In this document: positions 46,706 through 55,777 of the stretch, in pieces | Position numbering within the stretch: the first letter of the stretch is position 1 | Layout of the letters: each line of letters opens with the position of its first letter | Origin: Anaerovorax odorimutans | Lineage (GTDB): Bacteria; Bacillota; Clostridia; Peptostreptococcales; Anaerovoracaceae | DNA length: 64,000 nucleotides | Assembly (NCBI RefSeq): GCF_024459955.1 | Contig: NZ_JANFXK010000003.1 | Location: 124,001-188,000 of the forward strand | Direction: 5' to 3' | The notes under the pieces: model-generated | Told to the model about the DNA's origin: nothing | Database searches by the model: none | The model's input: only the letters and a program-made list of their open reading frames with translations | Program-made: the position numbers and the translations under genes

Positions 46706-48001
46706 CTATTTTATCAATTCCGGTCTCAGTATGATTTGGTCGTCGGGGATTCGTTTCAATCCAAACACGGACAGCAATTCGTTCCCGTACAAAAGAGCAA
46801 AAATATCCAGGGGAGCTTTGAACTGCCATCTGTTCCGACCATAGGAATTGATATGGTTCATCATTCTAGTGACGGCGACCTGGTCATATGGGGCAAAGGA
46901 CGTGCCTTTTGGCACGACGTAACGAATGAATTCATGGTTTCGTTCACAAGCGGCTTTTTGGTCCGAGCGACGCGGATCACAAAAGAAGACGCGAGTCAGT
47001 CGTTCACCCGTTCGCGGGTCCCGTTCTATGCTTTGGGGGTCGCTGAACTCCGAACCCCGGTCCGTAAGGATCACGGGAAAGAGGCGCTTAAAGGTTTCGG
47101 GGCCGACCTGGCGCAGGAGCCGGTGAAAATAGTGCGTAACGGAAGCCGCGTTGTTGCGCGGGCGCAGATGCATGAGCTGCAGGTCACAGGTGACGAACAA
47201 AAGAGTGAGCAGAACCGGGCCGCCTTTTGTTCCTTCCACGGAATCCATCTGGACGACCGGGGTGTCGGGACGCGCTTTCATGAAGGCAAGATAGTCCGTA
47301 TACAAGCGGCCTTCCCTGCATTGACGGTCCACAAGATTGACCGAACCGGGCCTTTTGCGGTTCGGTTTTCGCTGTACTTTGCGCCGCAGGTCCAGATTGC
47401 AGGTGGAAAACAAGCCCAGCTCCAGATAACGGTACAGGGTCTTTTCGGACAGATTCAGGTTCGCTTTTTGCTGATGGCAAATGTTGGCGATGGAATGCCC
47501 CTTCCGGAGCAGGGGTGAAACCAGGGAATCCACGTAGGCCAGCTCTTCTTCGTTCAGGGAAATCCCAACCCGGCTCTCGGTGAGCCGTTCTTCATATTCC
47601 TTTTGTGCCGCTTTGGCATCGTACCGCTTGTGGCTGAGCGGACAATTTCTACGCTTACAGCCGTTACAGACGTGAGGGTCCTTTCGGAGCATGGGGCAGG
47701 TTTCTTCTTCGAAGCGTTCGCATTGTCGCGCGCAAATGCCGCAAATCAGACATCGTCGTGATCCCCGGGTACACGTGGTGAGGTGGCAGGTTCCCTTGAT
47801 GTCACAGTTCTGGCGGTGGACACAAACGTTGCGCGGGTCGACATGCTCCCTGTAACTGGTAAACACTCGATGGCGTTTGACTTCCCTGGATATGGTGGAT
47901 TTGTTCTTGTTCAATTGGCCACCGATTTCCGTGAAGGTGCGGCCTTCTTTTAAGCCGGCCTGGATTTGGATTCGATCTTCTAAGGTTAAATGGGTGTTCA
48001 T
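46706..48001 (-). CDS. IS30-family transposase
   Basis: The 431-residue protein starts at the ATG at 48001, with AAAGGAG upstream. The N-terminal helix-turn-helix (LTLEDRIQIQAGLKEGRTFTEIG...) is typical of IS30. A Cys-rich zinc-finger-like region (about 55-120; CVHRQNCDIKG, CGICARQCE, CPLSHKRY) follows, then a DDE integrase core: VVQMDSVEG, FPVILTDRGSEF and the Glu in ACERNHEFIRYVVPKGT. The frame is intact, so the element may be active. Confidence 0.93.
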   Translation of the reverse strand: MNTHLTLEDRIQIQAGLKEGRTFTEIGGQLNKNKSTISREVKRHRVFTSYREHVDPRNVCVHRQNCDIKGTCHLTTCTRGSRRCLICGICARQCERFEEETCPMLRKDPHVCNGCKRRNCPLSHKRYDAKAAQKEYEERLTESRVGISLNEEELAYVDSLVSPLLRKGHSIANICHQQKANLNLSEKTLYRYLELGLFSTCNLDLRRKVQRKPNRKRPGSVNLVDRQCREGRLYTDYLAFMKARPDTPVVQMDSVEGTKGGPVLLTLLFVTCDLQLMHLRPRNNAASVTHYFHRLLRQVGPETFKRLFPVILTDRGSEFSDPQSIERDPRTGERLTRVFFCDPRRSDQKAACERNHEFIRYVVPKGTSFAPYDQVAVTRMMNHINSYGRNRWQFKAPLDIFALLYGNELLSVFGLKRIPDDQIILRPELIK

Positions 48002-48277
48002 AATGGTTCTCCTTTCCGATCGGCGGGGCACGAGTCCATTTTACATCAAATGGGGCAATGCCGCACCGGAAAAGAAGAACGATCGGACGCTTTAATCGCT
48101 TTCAACAGCGATACGAGGGGAAAAAATCCGCATGCGCGGATTTTCAGTCATGGTTATGCTGTTATGGACGGAAGCGGTGGCCCCTCGGTTCTCCACGATG
48201 CTCCACAGAAGTTGTAACCGCAACTCTGCCGATTGGGCACTCCGGCTCTCTTTGGTAGTTGTTAACGCAACCCGATT

Positions 48278-48301
48278 GTTGCCTTTAGGTTTTCACTTAA
48301 C
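48278..48301 (-). repeat. Right terminal inverted repeat of the IS30-family element
   Basis: GTTGCCTTTAGG then TTTTCACTTAAC; complementary to the left end at 46396-46419 in 20 of 24 positions. The 180 bases between it and CRISPR array 1 hold only a GCATAGG/CCTATGC inverted pair and no gene. Confidence 0.75.
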
Positions 48302-48483
48302 ACTGATAAATAAAATTGCATAGGTAAAAGCATATTTATTCTGTTTTCGCCTATGCAACACCTAAATCATTGTCTGCCTGTGTGGGCATTTTTACAAATA
48401 TATACGCACCAGAGTATATATGGTAAAATAATACAATTCATTATTAAATGAGCCTATGAGGGACGTTCTTCATCATTTTTTAT

Positions 48484-48846
48484 ATTTAAAAACAACTACT
48501 TGTTACTATTAAACCAGTGTTGGGGGGCCGAAAACGCCCAGCGGGTACCGATTTAAAAACAACTACTTGTTACTATTAAACGGAGGTGGTCGGTATGTTA
48601 AAGGTCACCTCTATCTATTTAAAAACAACTACTTGTTACTATTAAACGAAAATTCCAGCTGCTTTGCTGGAAGACTATGTCGATTTAAAAACAACTACTT
48701 GTTACTATTAAACACGCGGTTGGTGAGACGGTGGACTACACGCTGGAGCATTTAAAAACAACTACTTGTTACTATTAAACATCAAAATTGATATGGACAG
48801 TATCCAGGTGCGGCAATTTAAAAACAACTACTTGTTACTATTAAAC
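48484..48846 (-). CRISPR. CRISPR array 1: 6 repeats, 5 spacers
   Basis: Six identical 31-base repeats start at 48484, 48551, 48617, 48683, 48750 and 48816; spacers are 35-36 bases. On the minus strand the repeat begins GTTTAATAGTAACAAG and ends GTTGTTTTTAAAT. It differs from the array 2 repeat at two positions (T for C at 7, T for A at 17). Relative to array 2, the repeats point the other way, so the leader side should be toward cas2 (above 48846). No good promoter was found there. None of the six repeats is degenerate. Confidence 0.97.
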
Positions 48847-49135
48847 CATCCATTTCTCACCATTCCTACCAACCTAAAATCCTCAAACTGCTCTAAAGGA
48901 GCCCTTTCTCACACAAATTTCCAGGCGGACCTTTCGTTCTCAATATGCTCCGATTGATTCAAGTGATTCCTTGGTATTTCAAGGCCTCTCCAGTTTTATG
49001 CAGCTTTGCCACTTGGTAAAACTCGATTGGCATTGTTCAAAGTACAAATTGATCATTTTATGCAGCTTGCCATAATGCAATACCCTTCATGTAGCACTTC
49101 TATATCATATACATCATCTGATATTTACCAATTAA

Positions 49136-49195
49136 GTCGGCTTCGCTACAAGGTTGAATATACGTGAAACTTACTCGACGTGGCTCGTAAGTTAT
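49136..49195 (+). repeat. Dispersed palindromic repeat A, copy 2
   Basis: Pieces GTCGGCTTCGC, AAGGTTGAATATACGTG, then the hairpin AACTTAC...GTAAGTT enclosing TCGACGTGGCTC. It shares this order with copies at 23177-23236, 49557-49616, 49633-49693, 59835-59881 and 61865-61917. It lies in the 840-base gene-free gap between array 1 and cas2. Confidence 0.75.
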
Positions 49196-49556
49196 AACTT
49201 GCGAACTGTCTGGCAAGAAGATGGCCTGGCTCTTTTTGCTCTGAAATTGGACCAGAGCGGATAAAACCTGTGGGTTTGCGGGTATTACGGATTTGTTTTT
49301 GTGAAATTTCCACTTAAAATTGACCAGCAACGGTAAGAAACATTGGAAAAAGATCCGCTTTTGCCTATTTTTTAAAATAAAAGATCCGGAAACAATTTAG
49401 TGCGTTACAATGTGAAATCAGATAAAGATTTCTTCTTGGCTGAACGCAGTCCGAATGCAACTGAAAGCAGAGAATGGTTTTGGTTTCGCGACCAAATTCC
49501 AATTTTACCAGCAAATCCCACAATCATTGTCCCTAAAGACGATATTCACCAATTCA

Positions 49557-49616
49557 ACCGGCTTCGCCGAGAGGTTGAATATACGTGAAACTTACTTGGC
49601 CTAGCTCGTAAGTTAT
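49557..49616 (+). repeat. Dispersed palindromic repeat A, copy 3
   Basis: ACCGGCTTCGCCGAGAGG, TTGAATATACGTGAAACTT, then ...GCTCGTAAGTTAT. It is nearly identical to copy 2 in its central 20 bases. The sequence between copies 2 and 3 shows no supportable gene. Confidence 0.75.
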
Positions 49617-49632
49617 GCCCTTGTGACCAGTT

Positions 49633-49693
49633 GAGCTGGCTTTGCCGCAAGGCACAGAATGGTGAAAGACGCTCGACCTGGCTCACAGCTTAT
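49633..49693 (+). repeat. Dispersed palindromic repeat A, copy 4, touching the cas2 stop
   Basis: GAGCTGGCTTTGCCGCAAGG, CACAGAATGGTGAAA, GCTCGACCTGGCTCACAGC. It is more diverged than copies 2 and 3 and overlaps the cas2 stop codon by three bases, so it may supply the 3' end hairpin of the cas transcript. Confidence 0.65.
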
Positions 49694-49980
49694 AGAATCA
49701 GCGCCTCACCTGTCTCATGATCCGACTTCCCCAGCGTTTCCTCGCCGAACACATTATCGTTCATCAATTTGATAATACAAACAAAATCCTCATTCTCATC
49801 AATTACTTTTTTCAAATCGTTTCGCAGAGCAATGAATTTTGATGGCGTCATTTCGCCTCGAAACACAGAAAATTGAAAATGAGACAAATACTTTTTACAC
49901 ACCTTGAAGACTTTCTGAACGCGTTTTTCTCCCACATCATAAAATACAAAAGCGTAATTGTAATTCACAGATTTCTTCAC
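49690..49980 (-). CDS. cas2: CRISPR-associated endonuclease Cas2
   Basis: The 96-residue protein starts with GTG directly after the cas1 stop, with GGAGGG upstream. The N-terminal YAFVFYDVGEKRVQKVFKVC holds the conserved Asp of Cas2, and FSVFRGEMTPSKF follows. It forms the adaptation complex with Cas1 for spacer integration. It is the last cas gene. Confidence 0.96.
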   Translation of the reverse strand: MKKSVNYNYAFVFYDVGEKRVQKVFKVCKKYLSHFQFSVFRGEMTPSKFIALRNDLKKVIDENEDFVCIIKLMNDNVFGEETLGKSDHETGEALIL

Positions 49981-50979
49981 CTACATTCCCTCCTTCAGCG
50001 AAAACGGCACAAAATCTTTTCCCTCCAAAATATATTTAATCAGCTTATAACAGTCCAATTTTATAGCGGTCCGATAGCTTACCTTCCTATTCAATTTTCC
50101 GTGATTAAAAACCCCATCAATCCTTGACTCGAAGGCCTCTATAAAAATTTTACGTCCTTCTTCATTCAACAAACAATAGTTCACCTTTTTATCAAAGTGC
50201 TTCTGCACTTGTATTTTTCGATTATTGACCAGGTCGAAAATTGTTCTGTAAACGATGACCGGCTTAAAGACCTCACTGATATCCAGGCTCAACGAAAACC
50301 TGCCTTCGGATGGTTCGTGGAGAAAACTGATTCTTTGATCCAGATGCGTCCGATAAATAGCAGAGATCGTTTTTGCATATAAAAGAGAATTTCCAAAAGA
50401 GATCATTGCGTTAATCGGATTATCAGGTGGCCGTTTGACTCTTTTATTCATCACAAAATCTTCCGGAAGAAAATGTTTGAAATCTCCATAGAACCTGGCC
50501 CATGCTTCACCCTCCGCAGCCATCAGCTGTGGAACATCATCTGCATTTTCAACCTGACGTAAAAAATCAGTCCTGAGCCAATCGACGGTCTGCTTAACTT
50601 CACTTTTATTGTGCTTATAATAATGATATAACACTTCTTGCAAATTAACTCCGATTCCTGCGACAAAGGCTTTTGCGACAATAAGCCTGGAGGTTTGAAA
50701 ACACTCAACCTGCTTCACAAGCAATTTTCCACTGTTATACTGATTTCGGGGATAAAAGGTTCCGCTATAACCTTCATAATAATTAAAAAAATGAACAACA
50801 ATCGAATTTTGCGCAAGAAAATCGAGCAGCTTTGAATTGATGGAAACCTCAGCCATACAATAGATTTCTTTTGTGTTTTCAACCGGTATGTAAACATTCT
50901 TATCGCCCTTTCGAAAACACAGTGAATTATCTTTTCGAGTCAGCTCTCCCATAGACATAATGTATCGGGTACTTCCCAT
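49981..50979 (-). CDS. cas1: CRISPR-associated integrase Cas1 (type I-B)
   Basis: The 332-residue protein shows the Cas1 layout: an N-terminal beta domain, then catalytic residues E156 (MAAEGEAW), H221 (ISFLHEPSEG) and D233 (SLSLDISEVF). It carries out spacer acquisition with Cas2. The ATG has GGAGG upstream. It lies between cas4 and cas2 in the I-B order. Confidence 0.97.
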   Translation of the reverse strand: MGSTRYIMSMGELTRKDNSLCFRKGDKNVYIPVENTKEIYCMAEVSINSKLLDFLAQNSIVVHFFNYYEGYSGTFYPRNQYNSGKLLVKQVECFQTSRLIVAKAFVAGIGVNLQEVLYHYYKHNKSEVKQTVDWLRTDFLRQVENADDVPQLMAAEGEAWARFYGDFKHFLPEDFVMNKRVKRPPDNPINAMISFGNSLLYAKTISAIYRTHLDQRISFLHEPSEGRFSLSLDISEVFKPVIVYRTIFDLVNNRKIQVQKHFDKKVNYCLLNEEGRKIFIEAFESRIDGVFNHGKLNRKVSYRTAIKLDCYKLIKYILEGKDFVPFSLKEGM

Positions 50980-50994
50980 TTTACAGCCTCCTTA

Positions 50995-51483
50995 TCAAAT
51001 AAAACAATACTCGTAGTAGGCGCACTTACTGCAATGTTTCTTTTTTACAGCAAGCGGCACCTCATTCTGTCTGATCAAACATTCAATTTCTTTCACATAC
51101 TGCTCAATTTGTCGTTCATCAGCTTCAGTCAATTCATAAATCATCGTTTTCTTGTTCTGTTTGTTTTTCTCCACAAACTCCAGCTTCCCTTTTCGGATAA
51201 TTCCTTTTTGCTTCAACACCCATAAGTAATAGAGCAATTGCCACTTGCAAGCTTCTTCATCCGCATCCGATTTTTTAATTTCCGTCAGATATTCTGATGT
51301 CAGTTTATCAAGCTTTATATTATCAATCGCGATTTCCGTACCAGCGCTTTTATCAGCCTTTTCCTCATGAATCGCTTTTCCAATCTTTACTTCTTCGCTG
51401 TTATCTTCCAGGTTCAACCTGTTCCCATGCAAATAACACTGTCGCTTGCAGTGAATATAATAATTCATCAATGTTCCGTTCAT
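50995..51483 (-). CDS. cas4: CRISPR-associated exonuclease Cas4
   Basis: The 162-residue protein has an N-terminal Cys-containing YYIHCKRQCYLHGN segment, the GKAIHEEKAD region, and a C-terminal KKHCSKCAYYEYCFI iron-sulfur Cys cluster. These are Cas4 hallmarks. It trims and PAM-selects prespacers for Cas1-Cas2. Its ATG overlaps the cas3 stop by four bases. Confidence 0.95.
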   Translation of the reverse strand: MNGTLMNYYIHCKRQCYLHGNRLNLEDNSEEVKIGKAIHEEKADKSAGTEIAIDNIKLDKLTSEYLTEIKKSDADEEACKWQLLYYLWVLKQKGIIRKGKLEFVEKNKQNKKTMIYELTEADERQIEQYVKEIECLIRQNEVPLAVKKKHCSKCAYYEYCFI

Positions 51484-54011
51484 TGGACAAACAGCGCTCC
51501 TTCCTTTTTAAACAAGTCCATATTCAGCTTTCCATTTTCAAAATACTGCTCCCCGTCTTCGATATAATATAGTTCTCCAACATGGTCATTTGTCAGGAAA
51601 TCAGCCATTTTGTCAATTTCATATATGAAAAAGCTCATTTCGCTGCGAGCAATGGAAAGATGGTACTGCTTTTCAGCATAATCCATTTTCTGATCTGCCA
51701 GCAGGGTCTTGTACCGTTCCCAACAACCCTTGCCATCTAAAATACGGCCATCCTCCAGCACAATCCGGCGATTGAAAAATACGGACACCTTCCAGTCTTC
51801 CTCATCGATCAGCTTCATCCGTTCCTCCACCTTGGGAAATTGCAAAAACTGAACATCTTCCGAAAAAAACAGCGGAAGATTGTCATCATTACAGGCGTTA
51901 TTCCACTCATCTTTCAATCGCTGCAGAATCGGTCCGTAATACTGCGAAAAATCTTTGCTCTGTAAAATTTCTCGCATGGCTTGACTTTTCAATGTAAATT
52001 CCCGATTTCTTCGTATATCGTTTTTATAAATCTTATCCGCTGAATCGAGATCAAAAAAGAAGGCTTTTCCCAATCGAAGACAGGAGCGGTTGAGCCTTCC
52101 CAAGAACTGCTCCTCACTGTCCAGCTTGGAAATATCTTTATATCCGATATCCATATCAATGTCCACTCCCGCTTCAATTACTTGCGTTGCCACAAGAATC
52201 ACATTTTGCTCTGTTTCTGCCTTAATGGAAGCAAGGATACGTTTTCGCTCGGCCTGATTATCATCGCCAGTGATCAAAAATATTCGCGTGTCAGATGGTT
52301 CCTGCTCCTGCAAAAATCCATAAAATTTGTACGCGGATTTCTTATTGATAAATTCAACCAAAACTTTGGTCGGTTTCTTCATCTGTGATCTCATATGATT
52401 AAACAGCGTTTCAAAGGTTATGTTTTCATCCAGAAGTTCATAAGAAACCTGGACACGATTTTGAAACAGGGGATTGGAAAAATATTTAGCTCTGTCTCTG
52501 ACCAGCCTAACCACATCTTCGGCTTCGTCCGTTAGATATGCAAGATCCGGTAATGTCGCTGACATAATGATCACCTTAATATCCAAGAGTTCTGCAAAAG
52601 CTTTGAGAAAGATAATGATTTCCGACCAAATAAGATTTTTGTAGCTCTGTATCTCATCCAAAACAATGACACTCCCCGCAAGCTGCATAAATCCAAAGAC
52701 ATCCTCTTTCTTTTCCCCAAACATGGTTTGGAACAAACTCACATGCGTAGAAAGAATAAACGGATAATTGAGGAACTGTCGATTCAGCAAAGATTTTTGA
52801 TAAAAGTCCTCTGCGGAGTCCGTTTCTTTTTCACCTTTGATCGGGGTAATCGAATTTATAACAGCTATTTTTTCCAGGATGCCTTTTGCATCACCAAAGG
52901 TAGCAAGCAAAGTGTCTAAATTTTGTTCTACCAAAGTATTGAAGGGATAAATGTAAAAGATTTTTCGCCGGTATTCATTGAGCATCTGAAAGCTCAGATT
53001 CATAGCAGCGTTACTTTTCCCGCTTCCTGTTGGAGATTCCAGAAAATAAATAGAACCATTTTGGGATTCAAAAAAGGCTTTTTCCGCATCCAAAAAAAGT
53101 TCGTTCCGCAGTATATTGATGTCGGTTTGGGTAGAAAAGCTGTTGACCGTTCCATAAGACTCCTTTTCATAACATCTGATTTTTTCGGTCCTGGCTGCTC
53201 CTTCGTAAGCTGCTTTTAATTTCTCCACTTGATCGAAATCGCCGAATTGCTTTATCCTAACCCCGTTCCCATACTCGCTTGTCGCATAATAATCCGAAGC
53301 CACCAGCAGCGAATAGACCAGCCTTGCATAAATGAACACACCGATCTGCTGCTTCCGATTGTTTCCCCGCACAGCCCGTTCAAAAAATTTCGGACAGCTT
53401 TCGCTTTTTCCTTCTGACAAAGAAACCAGCCCTTTATAGCTTTGGATTTTTCCCTCAGAAAGTTCGCCAATCAGCTCGCACGCCAGACCGCTAGGAGCAA
53501 AGGCATCGGAAAAATCCTGAAGGCTTGCAAGGTCGCTATGGTGTCGGGAAATTACATACGCATTTATATAAATAAGCCCTTTTAATAATTTCTGCGCGCT
53601 CTTTGAAAACCCTTTCTGTTTCAGCAGCCCTAAACAAAAATCCAAATAAATTATTGCAGAGAGCAAAGAGTGGTTTGTACCACAGAGAAGTTTCCCCTTT
53701 CCTACAGCCGAGTTTTCCATTTTTTCTCTCTGGAAACCAGGATTGCTTTTCCCCACATCGTGAAATAAGATCGCATACCGCAGCAATCGTAAAGCAAACG
53801 CAAGGATCTCCGAATTTGTAGAGGAAAAATAACATTTCCACAAGTTGTCCAGCGGTATTTTCATCTGTTTTTCTTCCAGCAGACGTTGAAAATAGGCTAA
53901 ACACAAATTGCTATGCTCTTCCAAAGTCTCTTTTTCCTGATTATAGCCCTTACCATTCGGAATGTGAGCATACAGCGGCACATCTAACTTCAGCACTTCA
54001 TCAATTCCCAT
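51480..54011 (-). CDS. cas3: CRISPR-associated nuclease/helicase Cas3
   Basis: The 843-residue protein has an N-terminal HD nuclease domain: H33, H84-D85 (FHDVGKSNPGF), H157-H158. A superfamily 2 helicase follows: Walker A SPTGSGKS at 326-333, VLDEIQSY, MSATLP, ATQVIEAGVDIDMD and QFLGRLNRS. It unwinds and degrades target DNA recruited by Cascade. All motifs are intact. It sits between cas5 and cas4. Confidence 0.97.
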   Translation of the reverse strand: MGIDEVLKLDVPLYAHIPNGKGYNQEKETLEEHSNLCLAYFQRLLEEKQMKIPLDNLWKCYFSSTNSEILAFALRLLRYAILFHDVGKSNPGFQREKMENSAVGKGKLLCGTNHSLLSAIIYLDFCLGLLKQKGFSKSAQKLLKGLIYINAYVISRHHSDLASLQDFSDAFAPSGLACELIGELSEGKIQSYKGLVSLSEGKSESCPKFFERAVRGNNRKQQIGVFIYARLVYSLLVASDYYATSEYGNGVRIKQFGDFDQVEKLKAAYEGAARTEKIRCYEKESYGTVNSFSTQTDINILRNELFLDAEKAFFESQNGSIYFLESPTGSGKSNAAMNLSFQMLNEYRRKIFYIYPFNTLVEQNLDTLLATFGDAKGILEKIAVINSITPIKGEKETDSAEDFYQKSLLNRQFLNYPFILSTHVSLFQTMFGEKKEDVFGFMQLAGSVIVLDEIQSYKNLIWSEIIIFLKAFAELLDIKVIIMSATLPDLAYLTDEAEDVVRLVRDRAKYFSNPLFQNRVQVSYELLDENITFETLFNHMRSQMKKPTKVLVEFINKKSAYKFYGFLQEQEPSDTRIFLITGDDNQAERKRILASIKAETEQNVILVATQVIEAGVDIDMDIGYKDISKLDSEEQFLGRLNRSCLRLGKAFFFDLDSADKIYKNDIRRNREFTLKSQAMREILQSKDFSQYYGPILQRLKDEWNNACNDDNLPLFFSEDVQFLQFPKVEERMKLIDEEDWKVSVFFNRRIVLEDGRILDGKGCWERYKTLLADQKMDYAEKQYHLSIARSEMSFFIYEIDKMADFLTNDHVGELYYIEDGEQYFENGKLNMDLFKKEGALFVQ

Positions 54012-54068
54012 TATTCTGCCTCCATAGACGGGCAGGGCTCACCCAGATCAGGTGCGCCCTGTCAATCA

Positions 54069-54794
54069 TTAAAAGAATACAATATGTTTTCCCTTTACAT
54101 CGTATATCTCACAGCTATATTCCTCCACCGGAAAATTGGAAAAAAAGAATCTTTCCAATTGATATTGATTGGAGGTTTCGTCCAGTGTCAGTGGTAAAAA
54201 CTCCTGATACAGATATGGATATTCGGAATCTCCATCAAAATCCAAGACCACGGTTCCGTTTGGGAACAAGCTGTCAATTCGCTCCTCTTCCATGTCTTTT
54301 ACCGGCTCTGCCCTGCAAACCTCAACACAGCGAATATCCGCTGGATGATCGTTGCTGCCCAGATATGGAAGGTATATGCTTTTTCTGTTCAAAAGAGATT
54401 CTTTAAGTTTCAGGCTTTCCTCCGTATCCAGTTTCACATAAATATCCCAGCAAGGGTTTTCCAGCCATTGTTGTTTAACAATCAAGTTTCCACCCTTTTC
54501 ATTGGATGCATACCCTACGGAGTTATTAAAACTCTGTATTTTTCTTGAAAAGCTTCCGCGACCTTTTTCATCCGGCGCGATGGAAATCCTGAGGCGCTTT
54601 AGTTTCCTGTAAAACTCCGGATTTATATCGCTCTCTTCCATCTGCCGATAGCCGCCATAACCCAAAACTGCTCCAAAAATTCCTAGAAGCGCCACTTTAT
54701 GTATGTTGCCATAGGTAAAATAGTAGTAGCTATTTACTTCCGGTTTTTTAAAAAAGGCGTCCTTTCCTGATAAGGTAAATTTTAAAATATCCAT
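54069..54794 (-). CDS. cas5: CRISPR-associated protein Cas5 (type I-B)
   Basis: The 241-residue protein begins MDILKFTLSGKDAFFKKPEVN and has KVALLGIFGAVLGYGGYRQM, typical of the I-B (Hmari/Csh) Cas5 family. It caps the crRNA 5' handle in Cascade. It starts nine bases after cas7; GGAG is upstream. Confidence 0.93.
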   Translation of the reverse strand: MDILKFTLSGKDAFFKKPEVNSYYYFTYGNIHKVALLGIFGAVLGYGGYRQMEESDINPEFYRKLKRLRISIAPDEKGRGSFSRKIQSFNNSVGYASNEKGGNLIVKQQWLENPCWDIYVKLDTEESLKLKESLLNRKSIYLPYLGSNDHPADIRCVEVCRAEPVKDMEEERIDSLFPNGTVVLDFDGDSEYPYLYQEFLPLTLDETSNQYQLERFFFSNFPVEEYSCEIYDVKGKHIVFF

Positions 54795-54803
54795 AGCCTA
54801 CTC

Positions 54804-55775
54804 CTAAATTTCATTTTGGGTAAAGATATTAAACAATTTCGCTCCCTGGATGTCCTGATTCAATTGGGTGGTGTAGGGGTTATAATAAATCTCAACCGCT
54901 TTGGTTTGTTTCTTTACCTCATTGAGCAGCTGGCTGCAATTCAAAGTGATCAAATTCTTATCCTGCCCCTTTTCAAACTGAACAAATTCCGCCAGATTGG
55001 GCAAATACAAATCCTCTTCCGTTTCTACAAAAAGTCCGAATTCGTTTTCGCATCCCGCTTTGGAGTTGGTGGCAAAGGATGTGGTTGCCGTCAACGCGGT
55101 TTTTTTGAAATTCTGGTAATCCTCATCCGTATAGCCGTCGGTGACGCCCAGTTCCACAAATCCTTTGTAGGCCATAGGGTTTATATTGAAGGAGTAGAAA
55201 TAATGGGCCTCATCGCTGACAATTTTCGATCCCAGAGTAGAATTCTTTGCTTCTTCGCCTTCTTCTGCTTCTTTTCCTTTTTTCTTGGCTGACTTTTCTT
55301 TTGCTTTCGGATCCCGGAATGGTGAAAGGATCGGCTGCTCAAAGGCCTGTGAGTTATCATATTTGTTAAACCCCTGACCGAATTGAACGGCTCCGGCAAT
55401 AGATATATTGTTATCCGCCTCAGCAAAGGTCGCTCCGAAATTTTTAACGTCAATCGCCTTGAAAAGATTGGAGAGAACGATTTTGGCATCCTTTTCTTCC
55501 TTTAAATCTTTTACATCAAATAATTGTTCATAACGCTGTTTCAAAGTCTTTGGAATTAACCGAACTCCATTTTTATCTTCATCAAAGCACATGGACTTAA
55601 TGTAAAGTACCTTTTCTCCTTGGTCTTCCCACATTTTTTTCATCGGGTATTTGAAGGCCTTGTCGCTGCCAAATACCTGACCTTCGCTGGTCGTTTTCGG
55701 ATAGCCGGAAAAATCCGCATTCCAATTTGCCATAACTGCCGAAACACCTAAGACACCGTATACTCGCTTATTCAT
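54804..55775 (-). CDS. cas7: CRISPR-associated protein Cas7 (type I-B, Csh2-like)
   Basis: The 323-residue protein begins MNKRVYGVLGVSAVMANWNADF and includes FGATFAEADNNISIAGAVQFG, a motif common to Csh2. A Lys/Glu-rich insert (KEKSAKKKGKEAEEGEE) falls at about 160-175. Multiple copies form the Cascade backbone along the crRNA. AAGGAGG precedes the ATG. Confidence 0.95.
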   Translation of the reverse strand: MNKRVYGVLGVSAVMANWNADFSGYPKTTSEGQVFGSDKAFKYPMKKMWEDQGEKVLYIKSMCFDEDKNGVRLIPKTLKQRYEQLFDVKDLKEEKDAKIVLSNLFKAIDVKNFGATFAEADNNISIAGAVQFGQGFNKYDNSQAFEQPILSPFRDPKAKEKSAKKKGKEAEEGEEAKNSTLGSKIVSDEAHYFYSFNINPMAYKGFVELGVTDGYTDEDYQNFKKTALTATTSFATNSKAGCENEFGLFVETEEDLYLPNLAEFVQFEKGQDKNLITLNCSQLLNEVKKQTKAVEIYYNPYTTQLNQDIQGAKLFNIFTQNEI

Positions 55776-55777
55776 TA

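Larger units (their letters stand above)
46396..48301 (-). mobile_element. IS30-family insertion sequence
   Basis: A 1.9-kb element is bounded by 24-base imperfect inverted repeats (20 of 24 matching): GTTAAGTGAAAA...GCAAC at 46396-46419 and its complement at 48278-48301. It contains one IS30-type transposase on the minus strand. No clear target-site duplication could be read, so the exact ends may shift by a few bases. Inner sequence between the transposase start and the right end (48002-48277) is non-coding. The element lies 180 bases from CRISPR array 1. Confidence 0.8.

Noticed and set aside
46562-47518. 318-codon plus-strand frame
   Set aside because: Antisense to the IS30 transposase, which has intact HTH and DDE motifs.
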